Positions 11,761-23,649 of a stretch of DNA of 64,000 nucleotides are shown piece after piece; position 1 is the stretch's first letter, and each line of letters starts with the position of its first letter. The position numbers were made by a program, and so were the translations under genes. The notes below the pieces were generated by a model, which saw nothing but the letters and a program-made list of their open reading frames with translations, searched no databases and was not told the origin of the DNA. Origin of the DNA: Hetaerina americana (taxonomy: Eukaryota > Arthropoda > Insecta > Odonata > Calopterygidae); NCBI GenBank assembly GCA_022747635.1, contig JAKTNV010000003.1, positions 97,488,454 through 97,552,453 on the forward strand, in the 5' to 3' direction.

Positions 11761-13480
11761 CCTAAGAATATAAATTTCCTAATAATTTATGGTTATATGA
11801 ATATATGCATTGATGAATCTAGTGTCACGCAACGCTTAAGCTTTGAAAGACGTGGTTCGAAAGAATATTGCCATAAATTATAACTCAAATAAAGAAAATA
11901 AAAATAATATGGGGCTAAGGCGAGGATAATGCGCGTTAGTGAAGAACAAATGATTATTTATTTACATTTTTAGGCACCGCGGTGCTAAAAATATTGCAGC
12001 ATGAGACTACTTATGTCATTGCAACGTCGTGCGAATAGTTACTTTAATGGCTATTAGAATATATTGCCACCATATTACCACTGGTTTGAAGAATACACCA
12101 TCATTAGAACCTGGAAGGAAATGTAAAGTGTCGTATTTTGGTTTTTTGTACTTCCTAAAACAAAACACTAAAAGTGGTCGTAAAATTACTCCATCTTTCC
12201 GCCATTAAAATAGTTGCTAATATAAAAATATTTACTCTCACAACTTAGTTTTTAAATAAATATTTTAGGAACGATCCCCGTTCTCCTAAGACTCCCTTAT
12301 CTTCTAAAGAAAAATTAAAAAATTTAGCTAATTAGGACAGATTTTTCCAGAAATAATGTCCGAAAAAAAATAGTAAAATATTCGGCGATTAACAAATTAT
12401 CCTGCCAATAAGGTAGGAAAATATTTCTGGATACAGTTACGCTGGCTTAACAGGGAAATACTAGTAATTAATTAACAATAATTAATTAGTAATACGAGCA
12501 AGGTAGTCATACAAAAATGATCCTTACCTTTTTGAACAGAGTTCCTATTACAGCACTGGTCCCAATATTGACTCACACTGGTAATTATTTTATTTTGGTG
12601 GGTGGTTTATTTACCCATTTGCCCTATTCGAAATTATGTTGGAGTTCGTGAATTAGAAACGTAAAAAATTAGACTTGGGACAGCAAAACATAATGGTTCA
12701 CTCAAAAGTCAAAAGGTGAGGCTTGCACCATTCTTTAGCCAATAATGAAAGTAACGGGAAATTAATGCCTTAATTGCTACACCATTAATGTTGTTCTTTA
12801 ATGAAATTCACCAACTAAAGTTTAAGTAATAAATCTTACCACATTAAGCTCATGATTTTATAAAAGTTAGCATAAAATGGCATGTTGGCGCGATTTTGAA
12901 AAATACGAGTTATTAGGCTTCCAATTATAAATTTAATATAAAAAATTAAAATATTATGCAATTCCGAAGCAATTTTGTTACAACAAATATTCTGCATTCA
13001 ACGTGTTAGTATTTTTAAACGACTAATCGATTCCCTTGAGCCTAACTGTAAATCCTGCTTTATTAATTAACGAATTCAAATATGTGCTCAATTAATTACT
13101 AATGATATATTTATATATATGAAATAAGTAAATAAGTAAATCAAAGAGTACTTACTGATATTCGTTTATAACTAAGTCGATGAAGAATTTATCCAATGCC
13201 ATTAAAATGCAATGATTATATGGTTGCTCTTCATAAGTAATAGCTCCATTTTCTCTCTTTGTTATCCTCTGTCATTAGATCTCTTCCCTCGCTAAAACAT
13301 TTATTTGAAAGACTCCAGTTAATGGTTTCATTACGTGGTATCAGTGGTAAATGAAAAAGAAGAGAAATTATGCAACGCTGATGAGCTTAAAGTAAATTCA
13401 TTCTGAGAACTGCTAAAAACTCATTGAATCAGTATCATTTAAGCAATATAAAAATTGTCGGCTCTTGCATTAGATCTTAT
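11760..13480. other. AT-rich, no feature seen
   Basis: Contains only AT-rich direct and inverted TAATTAATT motifs (12465-12495), as expected from composition. No gene or mobile-element part recognised. Confidence 0.55.
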
Positions 13481-13548
13481 TTATAATGAAGGTAAAGCTA
13501 AGTGAAAATGAAAACCATTTCGCAAAAGTTTCTGCGATTCTGCGTTTC

Positions 13549-13589
13549 TGATTCCAATGAAAACTGCGAACAAGTTTTCATTGGAATCA
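13549..13589. repeat. hairpin with 16-bp perfect stem
   Basis: TGATTCCAATGAAAAC (13549-13564) is followed after nine bases by its exact reverse complement (13574-13589). Arms plus loop are 41 nt. It is either the core of a small inverted-repeat element or a transcribed hairpin; flanks pair only weakly, so a standard pre-miRNA is not well supported. Confidence 0.85.
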
Positions 13590-13599
13590 ATGGGAGACA

Positions 13600-13940
13600 T
13601 CAACGCTCGGTGGTAAAAAAACACGACACTGAAATAGACTTCTGCTATACCGAATAGAAAGAGACGGCTGTAAGAGACGTTGCGATTTCGAATATAATAA
13701 TTCATAAAATAAACTTATTATCCCGAAAAAGCTATTCCAATGGGTAGGACACTATATTTCTAAGAAAATGTTTATTCCCTCTTCAAAGGAAATTAAATAA
13801 AATTTAGTGTTCTATCATTTGTGGTTGTAATAAGCTTTTGACGCAATTAGTCCGTTAAGCTTAAAAAATTCGACACCCCTTGTGACGTTTACCTAGATGC
13901 TTCGTTTCCGAAATGAAATAGCGGTTAACGGATGGAGTGT
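13600..13940. other. AT-rich, no feature seen
   Basis: Short AT-rich interval between the hairpin and the next GC-rich island. No signals recognised. Confidence 0.5.
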
Positions 13941-13944
13941 CGTA

Positions 13945-14560
13945 GCTTGACCAATTGATAGACAGCGACGGCAAATCTTCCCTCAACCGCAGTCTCAACG
14001 CTGCATCGCCATTCCTGCTATCGCTTTCCCACTATTCCTTAACCCTCCCCTCATCACCCCTAAGCTCAGCCTCCCCCTTCCATTGCCTTCACTCTTACCC
14101 CCTCAAACCCCCCGAGAGCTCCACCCCCTGGGGACTATCGATAGGCTTGTTCTACAGGACTCGGGGCCAATTAGAAGTGGCGCGGCGGTGTGATTTATAT
14201 CCCCCGCAGGCCGACGAGCTGCAGTTCGCGGGACTACTTCTACTCTCTTGCCCGTTTACCTCTTATAAGGCCAGTGGGCCCCTCCTCCTTCCATCCTCAA
14301 CTAACTCCACCTCCGGACGCGAGGCGCCTCCCCTCTCCCGTCTTGCCAACGCTACCCCTCCACCTTCTCCACCCTTCCCGATTCGAAGGTAAAGTAAGCT
14401 AAGGGGAAAGGAGGGAATCACTGAGCTGCCCTTCACTGGGAGAAGAGGAGTATCACAAGAAGAAGACGGTCCATGCAGAAGAATGCATCCCATCCGTGGG
14501 AGCAGCCATGCTCGGTGGAAGCCGGGGCTCTAGACTCGCGGACGAAAGGGGGTGGCAAGT
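13945..14560. other. pyrimidine-to-purine island
   Basis: C/T-rich on the + strand from about 13970 to 14385, then G/A-rich 14395-14560. No conserved protein is encoded. Confidence 0.5.
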
Positions 14561-14617
14561 TTGAGTGTGGGACACATGTGAGTTGGATACGAAAGGAGAT
14601 AAAAGACATATAATTAC

Positions 14618-14660
14618 ACACATTCAAACACGAAAACTCGCCACATGGGAAACAAATATT
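14618..14660. repeat. dispersed repeat, copy 1
   Basis: A 42-bp segment with the core AAACACGAAAACTCGCC is repeated in the same orientation at 15033-15074, with about 35 of 42 positions identical. Weaker similarity extends some 25 bp upstream in both copies. Probably parts of two copies of a SINE-like repeat. Confidence 0.6.
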
Positions 14661-14734
14661 CATTTACATGGAAATATTTATTAGGAAAAGGGATAGAAAT
14701 ATTGATAAAAGACGAACTGAGGAGAGAGAGGGAA

Positions 14735-14803
14735 GGCAGAACTTGAGCACCAAATCTTTCAACTTGCCGAGTAGACGCTTTAACCACTTAAGCTGTCTCG
14801 GAA
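14735..14803 (-). mobile_element. degenerate tRNA-like SINE head
   Basis: Read on the minus strand, an A-box-like CAGCTTAAGTGG is followed at tRNA spacing by a B-box-like TGCTCAAGTTC. The A-box region resembles that of the tRNA-like element at 63767-63838 (AGCTTAAnTGGnTAAAGCG in both). The cloverleaf is not intact, so this is better read as the head of a tRNA-derived SINE or a tRNA pseudogene. The duplicated segments on either side (14618, 15033) may belong to the same repeat family. Confidence 0.4.
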
Positions 14804-15032
14804 ATGTAATTTACACTGAAATCTGCGGGTGGTGTATGCAACCAAGTACCCCGATTCTTTGGATTAGAGTTGGCGTTAGGAAATTCTCTCAACAACCAAG
14901 GAGAAGTTATCGACACACAGAAGAAAAGGGTAGTAGGAAAGAAATCATACAACGTCATATAAGAATATAAGATAGGCAACGTGCCTTTCGTGGCACGTAT
15001 AACCAGAAGGAGACCAGGGACATGGGCCAAAT

Positions 15033-15074
15033 ACACATTTAAACACGAAAACCCGCCATAAGGCGAGCAAATAT
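15033..15074. repeat. dispersed repeat, copy 2
   Basis: Second copy of the segment at 14618-14660, immediately upstream of the (TG)n(TA)n microsatellite. Confidence 0.6.
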
Positions 15075-15081
15075 AGCGAGC

Positions 15082-15157
<76 letters not shown>

Positions 15158-15174
15158 GTGTGTATGTGTGTGTT
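15082..15174. repeat. (TG)n(TA)n(TG)n microsatellite
   Basis: A short TG run, about 60 bp of TA repeats, then CACGTGTGTATGTGTGTG. This is a compound dinucleotide microsatellite next to a SINE-like repeat, a common association. Confidence 0.95.
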
Positions 15175-15239
15175 TGTAGATATGTATATGTTTGATAGTG
15201 AATATAAATACTTACATATTCACACATATAATTAACGGA

Positions 15240-15790
15240 CGGCCTCATGGTATCTAATGCTAGGTAACGTAGACGAGGGGCAGGGTTAACGGGGCTATCT
15301 TGAGCATTTCTGTAGAGGATACCTTGGCGGCAAGTATGTGAAGCTGTAGAGGATATATTGAGTCACGGGCGGCACAAGACAATGCGGGGCTAAAGGAATG
15401 GGCGCTAAAACCGAAATGACTCTCAGATGTGGGTGAGAGATAAGGCATGGAGAAAAGGGGGTAAAGGTTGAAGCCTTACGGGCAAAGGGAATGTTTAGTT
15501 TTTCTGAAAGAAAGGTGGTTTAAGGGGAACAGGAATTGAGGGGGGGGGGAGAGTAAGAGAGACCCGAATGTCGACTCAAAGGACTTTAAGCAGCTCGATC
15601 GGAATGTCCACAGAGATAGACGATAATGAATAGGGTGTAAGAGAGGATGGGAGAGGGGAGGCGTGGGCGGCCGATGGTGGGTGGTGGGCGGGCGGCGGAG
15701 GGTGACTCGGAAAAAGGACGGCCGAAAGCGGAGACCAAGTCTGGTAAGTGCCTGGTCACCACTCTATCTGATGCCTTATTGGGTTATCGC
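15240..15790. other. purine-rich island with one donor-like site
   Basis: G/A-rich with a ten-G run at 15540-15549. From an ATG at 15647 a basic, Gly/Arg-rich frame runs into a consensus donor TCTG|GTAAGTG near 15743. No pyrimidine tract precedes it, so it could only be a first exon. No family recognised. Confidence 0.3.
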
Positions 15791-16800
15791 ACGCTCTTTG
15801 TTTCAAATCTACCGATTCCAATGGTTAACATCCAGCCTCTTGCTCATATTTAATTCATAAATCTTAATTCAATAAAACGGAATAAAACTAAAACATTAAA
15901 ATGTGCACACTTACTCGACGTATTTACTGAGGTATCTTCTATACGTAACTACTGTGAAATAAATAAATTTCAGGAAATGCCGAAAAATAAATTTTGCTCA
16001 ACATAATATTTAGATGAAATCCTTCTTATTTGGTATAAAAGTCAAGTTAGTGACTGTACTCTCTATGATTCTTTATCTCATTTAGCATTGAAATGTTTGG
16101 AAATTAGAGTGCTTTTATAGTACAAATAAAATTAATACTTTTGCTGGCCAAATTCTCGTTATATTACTACGGAAAACAGAATACCTAAGTAAGTTCATAG
16201 ATAAAATTCTTTTTCAAAACTAAATTATATCATTTCAATATGTTATCTTTATACTATTAAACGTTTTTTCAAGGAATTACTAGTCAAGGAATTAGGCGAT
16301 CTAGTAGCACTCAGAAGTATCTACAAACAAAATTTAATATAAAACTCACTGTTATCTATTCTCTCTTTTTTGTCTTGCCAGTAAAACCTGTTTCAGCGTA
16401 AGCATTTTTACAATAAAATTTTATTTCCTTACTCTTTAATGGCTCTCTTATAAAAGGCGAAGTAATAAAAATCCATTCACATATTTAAAAATTCTATTTC
16501 CTCACCTTAAAGTTCAATTTTTAACTACGATTTAAATACTGCTTAATAAATCCAGAATTCCACGTGATTTAGTATGCATCTCTTAATGCAGTGAAAGTCT
16601 ATGACTGGATAGATATCAATATAATACCCAATATATTCATTCCCAGACGCACAAGAATATTGTCGAAGCCCGCAAAATCTGAAGAATAATTGCTCCGTTT
16701 TCAGTTGCAGGAGTACGTAGATAAAGTGGTCGCAAGAGGAAATTTTATCTGGTAAAAAAACAACGGGAAAATAAATGAAAAAGACAGCAGCATAAGAGTG
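15790..16800. other. AT-rich, no feature seen
   Basis: Stops in all frames, no recognised repeat or RNA. Confidence 0.6.
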
Positions 16801-16819
16801 TTATAGGCGACATGCAAAC

Positions 16820-17710
16820 TGGAATCCTGTTTCCGCCGCTGAATGCCAAACATCCTTTTTCCACCCCACCCATCTTCCTACTCTTCCCTCTCAAAAGCCT
16901 CTCCATCTTCAGTCTCTCTCTCTCTTCCATCCTCTCTAGGCTTCCCTCCTCCTTTCTCCGCATATCTCTTCTCTTTCTTCTCAGCCTCCATTCTTCTTAT
17001 TGCCAGTCTTTCCAAGGTGATGTGCCCATCACGGCTACCCCAAGACCGGTGTTTCTTGTTTACACCTGAACACGTAGGATGCTACAACTTTCTCCCTTTA
17101 CTCCTTCCTTCCTACTCAACTCGTAAACACACCGCTCCCTCTATTTATCTCTTCCTTCATCCTCCTCCCCTCACACATCCCCACCAACTACTTTAAAACG
17201 GTCGTGAAACGATCGTGCCCGAATTCGATCACGCGTGCTCTCGAATCGGATTCCCGGGCTAGTTCTCCCCCATCTCTCCACTACTCCTCCTTCCTTGCCC
17301 CTTCGCCACTTCAGGGGTCATACCCGAATCCCCTGGCTGCTGCCTGTCGGGGACGGGTTGGCTGTGAGGGAGTGCAACCGACGGTGGGGAGTCGGGGCGA
17401 CACGCGATTTATGCACCATCGCCCGGGACTCCGGCGTGCGTGCGGTTCGAGAATGGAGGACGCACCGTCTCTCCTTCCCTTTGCTTCTCTCTCTCCCTCT
17501 CTCCGCGGGCTGCCGGCGAAAAAAATAACTCGCGCACTCCATTGTTTGCGAAGAGGTGCCTCCGGGAATGGACATATGTTCCGTCGAGGCCCTTAGGCCG
17601 CCTGAGATCACGACACTCCGTGAAGAATCCTTCCACGCCGCCACGGGGTGGTAAACTATGGCGCGAGCGAGAAAAAATAGCAAGTCGATGAATGCGTCAC
17701 TTAGTTTCTG
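16820..17710. other. pyrimidine island grading into CpG-rich block
   Basis: C/T-rich 16840-17190. From 17200 to 17660 the sequence has many CpG dinucleotides on both strands and is less strand-biased, as in CpG-rich promoter DNA. The 130-codon + frame (17204-17596) has no recognisable domain. Confidence 0.4.
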
Positions 17711-17719
17711 GAGGCAGAG

Positions 17720-18062
17720 TTCATGCATTCCTTATCCGACCTCGTGTTATTTCTTAGAGCGATGTCTAATTGAGGAGAATTATCGCGGAATATAGACCTC
17801 AAAGACGATGTCATTAGCTGCATCATGCACATACTAAGGGTAATCGCCTTCAAGAAATAACCAATTTCACCGTATAAATTTCAATAGATGAAGTGATGAA
17901 TAACTGTTTGAAAAGTTTTAATATATGTAGGCATATGTTCACACTGTCTGATGAAGACTTGATTGTCGGCCCTAAGCTAACTTTCATGCGAGCATACTTT
18001 TATGTTTTCTCTATCCAAAAATATTCATCCGTAATGCATCGTCGCTTGGCAGCGACTTCTGA

Positions 18063-18065
<3 letters not shown>
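17720..18065. other. AT-rich with CTGATGA motif and small hairpin
   Basis: CTGATGA at 17948-17954 is followed by a GAC/GTC stem (17956-17958, 17965-17967). This recalls the stem-II part of hammerhead ribozymes of Penelope-like elements, but the GAAA core is replaced by GGCC. A perfect hairpin GTCGCT-TGGC-AGCGAC lies at 18041-18056. Confidence 0.25.
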
Positions 18066-18068
<3 letters not shown>

Positions 18069-18132
<64 letters not shown>

Positions 18133-18151
18133 TATATATATATGTGTGTGT
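18069..18151. repeat. (AT)n microsatellite
   Basis: About 75 bp of AT repeats ending in TGTGTGTG, with an ATAATA interruption like that in the tract at 9761-9830. Confidence 0.95.
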
Positions 18152-18540
18152 AAAATTATTGAAAAATTTTATGCCGATTCAGTAACGCTTTCATGATAAA
18201 CTAACTTCACAATTTGGATAGAATATTATATATGTATAAAACAAACTTAATTTGACGGAAATTATCAAAATATAGAGAAAATTTCAAAGTAGAACCTACT
18301 TTAGAAAGCCACTTCAAAGAGCTTCCGACGCTACTGTCATTTTTTAAGTAAATTAGCCCCTTGAGGAATCATAGAAGATCATAAAATACCTGTTAATTGA
18401 ATTTATTGAAACAACGACGGCTGCCATATTTTTGTCCGAGATGAATCTTCTGTGACCGTGGCAATAAGAACACATACTTTGTTGTAAGCCATTAGTGGGA
18501 AATAGAAGATAAAGGGATATTCGTTACTCGATACACCATT
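18152..18540. other. AT-rich, no feature seen
   Basis: No repeat or exon-like signal recognised. Confidence 0.55.
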
Positions 18541-20820
18541 CTTCCATTCCCACCACCTGCTATCTCCCTCCTCCTAACTCATATCAGACCACTATTTCCA
18601 CGCACGAGATAGGAAGAAATCCCCTCTATCATACCAATATTGTGACGAGAGAGGGGTGATGTGACTGAAAGAAAGAAGAGAGAGAAATTGTTCTTTTGGG
18701 AAGGGAGAATATGACAATCAGGGTGGAAGAAAATGTAATGGGAGGATGATGAAAAGATGCCATGGAAAGAATGCACTATGTAGCGGGAGAAAGGTGCAGA
18801 AGTAGAAGGAATGGAAGGGACAAGACGGAAGACCGAAAGATAATGAGACATAGAAGATGAGACAGAGATAATAAGGAGGGAGAATATAGATGAGGAATCA
18901 CGGGGTGGGAAAGTTAACGGAAGAGATGGAAGAAGGCATTTTTGGTTAAAATATTTGCCTGCTATTCCGAAGGGCCACCTAAATACGTTTTTACCCAGAA
19001 AATTGAGCCTATTCGTCTTGAGGGGCCATTAAGATTCCAACCGGTCACTTTTCCTTCGATTGTAATTACAGGTCGCCCGTCTTGAAGCAGCCCTGGGGAA
19101 GTTTAGTGGGGAGCCACGAACCCTGCGCCGGCTGCCGAAATTAATCAAGACCGGGGAAGATGGCGAAAAGGGCAGGGAGGTAAAGTGGGAAGGAAAGAGG
19201 AGGAAGCGGATGCAAGGATTGGAAGGAGATTTAGACGGCAGGAAAGAAAAGAGGGTGGGTGGCTAGAGAGGATGGGTGAAAGAAGCCCGGAAAAATGGGA
19301 GGGAAGGGAAGAAAAGGGAGCGACAGGGAAGGGCGCGGGCAATGGATGGGGACTCGGACAGGGGTGGGAGAGATGGGAAGCTGGGCAGCGTGGCAAGAGC
19401 AGACAGTTCTTATCGGCACCGGACAGCAGCCGAGAGGGTGGGTGAGGGTGTGTGTGTGTATGTTGTGAAGGGGCGGGCGGGTGAGAGAGAAAAGGGAAGT
19501 CGGGCGGAAGGGAGTTGCGATTGGTCATCCTTCACTATATCCTCACACCCTCGGTCGCACATACCCTCTCCACTCATGTCTCCACGTAGTTCTCTCATCT
19601 TTTCCCTCCAAAAACTCGAGGGCGCCGCATAGAGCAACAGAGAGGGTTCACAGCAATGGAGACTGGAGACGCCACCCCATCTTCGTGGCAACCCACGACC
19701 TCCCTAACCCTCTCCATTCTCCAAAACCTCATTGATTCGCGTCCTTCCCATCCTCTTCCTATGCTCCCCGTCCTCCCCTAGCTCTCGCCCCCCTCATTTC
19801 TGAGAGGACACGGTCGTCCATCTTCTACCCCCCCTGGTAGACGTGGCACTCTTTCATCCTTCTCTCCGGCGATTCCCCGCACACACGCCTCCCGGACTTC
19901 CAATCCCTCTCGTCTTCCTCACACCCCCCCGGACCGGAGTGCCCCAGCATCCCTTCAACCCCGTGCACCATCCGCCCCCCCCCCCCCCGGCAAACCCAAC
20001 CCCGACCCAACGACGGTCGCATCGATGGCCCATCTCCGGAGACCACTCTCCACCTACCCGCACTCGGTCGCCGGCGTGGTCTCTCTTATCTGCTGATCTC
20101 GAGATCGGAGGGGGAAAGGGGAAGAGAAGAGAATTCCCTCTCAACATGGGCAAGTTACGCAAACCTGAGCCTCTTCCTTTGCGGATGGTGCGCTCCCAGA
20201 TAGCGCCTCTACCTCTCTTGGCATACCATCACCACCACCGCCACCCCTCTACAAGTAACCTCCCCTGTCTTCACACAACTTTTCCTTACCCCCCCCGTCG
20301 CTTGGTTCCGATGGCCCGCCATTTATTCCTCCCTCTCCTGGCCTTGCCTTTCTCTCCCTCCACATAGTCACAATCTCTCCAACCCCACTCTTACCGGCGT
20401 GGCCTCACGGATGGCATGGGGTCTCATCCCTCTTCTTCATCTGGCTTCCCCAATCCCCTGTCTCCTCTTTCCTGCAACATCCATTGCTCGACACGGTCAC
20501 TTAGCGTCTTCATCCCCAAACTCTTAAAAGGGTTCCTTCTCCCGATTGCCCTCGTGAGCATTTCGGACTATAGGACCTCTCCGGCAACTCTACCTCACCC
20601 GAAGTTACTGATAAAGTCATTTCACTTTTTTACTTCATGCTCCCCATTCCCCTCCGCGCAAATAACAGCCTCTCTTGCTTGGTTTCTTTCCGTGCGTGCA
20701 ACAAAACGGTGGGCGGTGAAAAAAAGTAACTTAAATGTAGAAGCCATTGCTGTGTAATTCCTGCGCGCAAACATTCATTCTCCTTCCATCTCTGCGTCTC
20801 CGCCCCATTTACCTCCTACT
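18540..20820. other. large purine-to-pyrimidine island with C14
   Basis: G/A-rich 18600-18950 and 19150-19520, then C/T-rich 19540-20480. A run of fourteen C lies at 19975-19988. Open frames of up to 174 codons occur on both strands but are repetitive in Pro, Ser, Arg and Gly, with no domain. Confidence 0.6.
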
Positions 20821-21945
20821 TTTTCACCACATCTGGATACCTAATTCGGTCGTAATTTGATCTCTTTTCGCTTCAAACTGGATTGCGTTCGAATTACCGA
20901 CCGATGTTTCAAAAGGAGAAAAATAAGTGACCACAGGCAGTTAATCGGTATTTTTATTTCAAAGCTTTAGGTAATCATATGTTTTATATTAGCTTAAGTA
21001 AAGAAATAGGGAAAGAAAATTACCTGTTATAAGTAATACAGTGAAATACCAGTGGATGGTAAGAAAAATTTATTGATTGCAAGAAATTTTCAGCTTTTGT
21101 TTATTTTCTAAGGTTATTCAAGTTACTAGTTTATTATGAGGACAACAAATTTGCACTTTTCTACAGATTTATGAGGAAAAGAGAAAATTACGGACTTCCA
21201 CTACCTCGCCTGAATCTGTTGAAATAATTTATTATCTTCCTACAAAAGGTACATATTTTTCTAAACAGGCCTGCATAACTTTCAGTGGCTTAGGTTTTAT
21301 GTTACTAGAAATTGTACACTCTTTTTTGACTTCCCAAATACTTTGAACCAACGAGGTAAAATGTGAAGACATTAAGTGAACGAATATTTAAGAAAATAGA
21401 CGCTCCAATATGAAGGAAGAGTCAAAGGTGATGAATGCATACAACATACATATCAAATTCTCTTCATTAGGTATCTATCTTTTCGTTCTGTGGTTCACCT
21501 GTAGGTGTAGAAATTATTGACTTTCATATTTTACTTATGCCAATATTGATTACATTATAAATACACAATCTTTTGTAAAATTTTACTTTCTATGCATTAG
21601 AAAATAGTATTCAAAAATTAAAAGATTAAAAATTAAGATTAAAAAAATACGACGGCTTTTAATGAGTTTGTGAAATGGTTTTGGATCTAAACATACGTGT
21701 CTATAAGATAAAACGCTTGGATTAACTCGCCGTATTCTTACTTTTTTCTATTTAACACAGTTTTAATATATGATCTACTGTCACATACCTTTCCTGTATT
21801 TTATATGCATGAATCACACCACGCATCTATCTGAAATAGCACTATAAATATAACGATATTTCATGACCATATTCTATGTCAATGGCAAATGACCAAATGA
21901 CTACTTGATATTTTAAGCATAATTCATGAATGACTTATCCTATTT
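20820..21945. other. AT-rich, no feature seen
   Basis: Plain AT-rich DNA upstream of the LINE remnant. No 5' part of the LINE (ORF1 or endonuclease) is recognisable here. Confidence 0.55.
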
Positions 21946-21949
21946 TAAA

Positions 21950-23540
21950 GCTTGTTCGTGTTTCAATGAGATGGATTTAGAATGCCTTGGCGAAAATTTT
22001 AATTTTATTTGTTGCTGAGAAATATAGTTTTATAACTTCCATATATAAAGGCGGTGTTATGGATAAACCAATCAATTACCGACCCATTTCTTTAACATCG
22101 ATCGCTTGTAAAATATTTAAAAACATTATTTTAAGAAACATTATGAGATTCCTTGACAGCAGGAAAATACTAAGCCACAACCAGTACGGATTTAGGAAGA
22201 GCAGATCTTGCAAAACACGATTTTGGTTTTTTCATTCACAATATCCCATATCGGAAAAAACAACACACAAGTCGATGAAGTACTCCTAGATTTCAAAAAA
22301 GCCTTTAATAAAGTCCCACACAATGAACTGTTACAAAAACGTAACGCTATGGTATCAATGAGGAAAATTATTAATTGGACTAGAGACTTCTTGTCTAATC
22401 GCAAACAAATAGTAGTTATCGATAGGTAGTGTTCAACGGATAGAGATGTAACTTCGCGCGTCCCCCAGGGAAGTGTATAGGGCCGCTTTTATTCCTAATA
22501 TACATCAATGACTTAAGGGCACACGTCTGTAGCAATCTCAGATTATTTGCGAACGACACGGTGGTATACCGGGATATAAGGAGCGAACTAGATCACGAGA
22601 TACTTTCTAGAGACTTACACACAATCTTGGATTGGTTCAAGGAATGGGGATCAATGCTTAATATACACAAATGCGTAGTTTTGAAAGTTTGGAACAACGA
22701 AAGTGGCAAACAGGACATTAACTATAAAACAGAGGGTTCAGTGCTAACTACGGCCAATCAAGTTAAGCATTTGGGGGTGGTTGTAACACCACACCTTTCA
22801 TGGGGAGCTCATATTAGGACAATATGCGGGTCCGCTTTAAAAAAACTCTTCATTAAACGGGTGTTGGAGACATGTATTGAAAAAATTTAAGAGAGGTCTT
22901 ATTTTGCTCTATTTCGACTGCATTTGGAATATGCCGCAAGTATTTGGGATCCTTGAGAGAAACGTTGGCAAAAATAATTGCATAAAATCCTGAGAAAAAT
23001 CAGCTAGATTTGTTAAAAACAGTTATAAAGAGAATACAATGCGACAGGCTTCTTCGGGGATTTAGGTTGAGAGCCATTTGAGATACGAAGAGAACAAGTG
23101 AGACTTAAACTTTTAGAAAGGTTCAGAACAAAACAGTTTAACGACGACACTAAAGAAATTATAATGACCCCACACTACTTGAGTAGATCAGACCACAGAG
23201 ATAAAATAAGGGAGATAGATTCCAGTACAGATAGATATAAATACTCTTTCTTTCCCCGAACAATAAGGAATCATAATAGTAAGAAACTGTCACTTTAGAG
23301 AAGTCATTTCAGAAGTATTAAAAACATTTGCTTTACAAGTCGGAACAAAATTAGACACTATAAAGACATCATATATATTTGTAGGTGCATGTGCATGTTA
23401 ATTGTTAGTTTGAGTATTTTTATGTTTGTAAGTTTTAAGGATGTATTCCATGTTTCGTTTGTGAATTGCATAAATTACACTCCCTACCACGAGCCCTTGC
23501 GGCAGCTTGCGAGGCATTGGTAAGTAGATGTAAGAGATGA
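21950..23540 (+). pseudogene. CR1/Jockey-type LINE remnant (reverse transcriptase)
   Basis: Seen: fragments of one non-LTR reverse transcriptase in changing frames. In order: IYKGGVMDKPINYRPISLTS (fingers), FKKAFNKVPHNELLQK (the palm motif that normally reads DFSKAFD), VPQGSV-stop-GPLLFLIYINDL, RLFANDTVVYR, HLGVVVTPHLSWGAHI, LHLEYAASIWDP and SFFPRTIRNHN near 23270. These are the usual motifs, in order, of CR1/Jockey-group LINEs. The catalytic FADD box (22546-22557) reads FAND, and there is a frameshift near 22210-22290 plus several in-frame stops, so the copy is dead. The 5' half (ORF1, endonuclease) is missing, typical of 5' truncation. A conserved 3' tail lies at 23481-23534. Exact clade is uncertain. 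Confidence 0.9.
23481..23534 (+). repeat. 3' tail of the LINE at 21950
   Basis: CCCTACCACGAGCCCTTGCG and the following GCAGCTTGCGAGGCATT, then GTAGATGTA. The same tail recurs at 31578-31640 (minus), 57944-58003 and 61295-61346, and defines a LINE 3'-end family in this genome. Confidence 0.75.
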
Positions 23541-23549
23541 TGTAGAAGC

Positions 23550-23640
23550 CGATTGAGAACCTGATGATGCATCAAGTCGAAAAAACGCGTTTAACCATAA
23601 AAAAGAGTCTGCGGAAAGTTACAAACTTATTGAATGTGGA
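23550..23640 (+). other. possible Penelope-like/hammerhead-like motif
   Basis: CTGATGA (23561-23567), CGAAA (23578-23582) and ACGCGTTT follow one another as in the minimal hammerhead ribozymes of Penelope-like elements, where the core reads CTGATGA...CGAAACGCGT. Stem II is not well formed and two extra A sit in the core, so it would be a degenerate copy at best. Alternatively it is unrelated sequence next to the LINE tail. Confidence 0.2.
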
Positions 23641-23649
23641 CATCAAGGA

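Noticed and set aside
14945..15157. Minus-strand frame of alternating Tyr-Ile
   Set aside because: Direct translation of the (TA)n microsatellite.
17893..18126. + frame ending in a Tyr-Ile repeat
   Set aside because: Its second half is the (AT)n microsatellite and its first half matches nothing known.
19843..20367. 174-codon + frame
   Set aside because: Crosses a C14 run and is low-complexity; a composition artefact.
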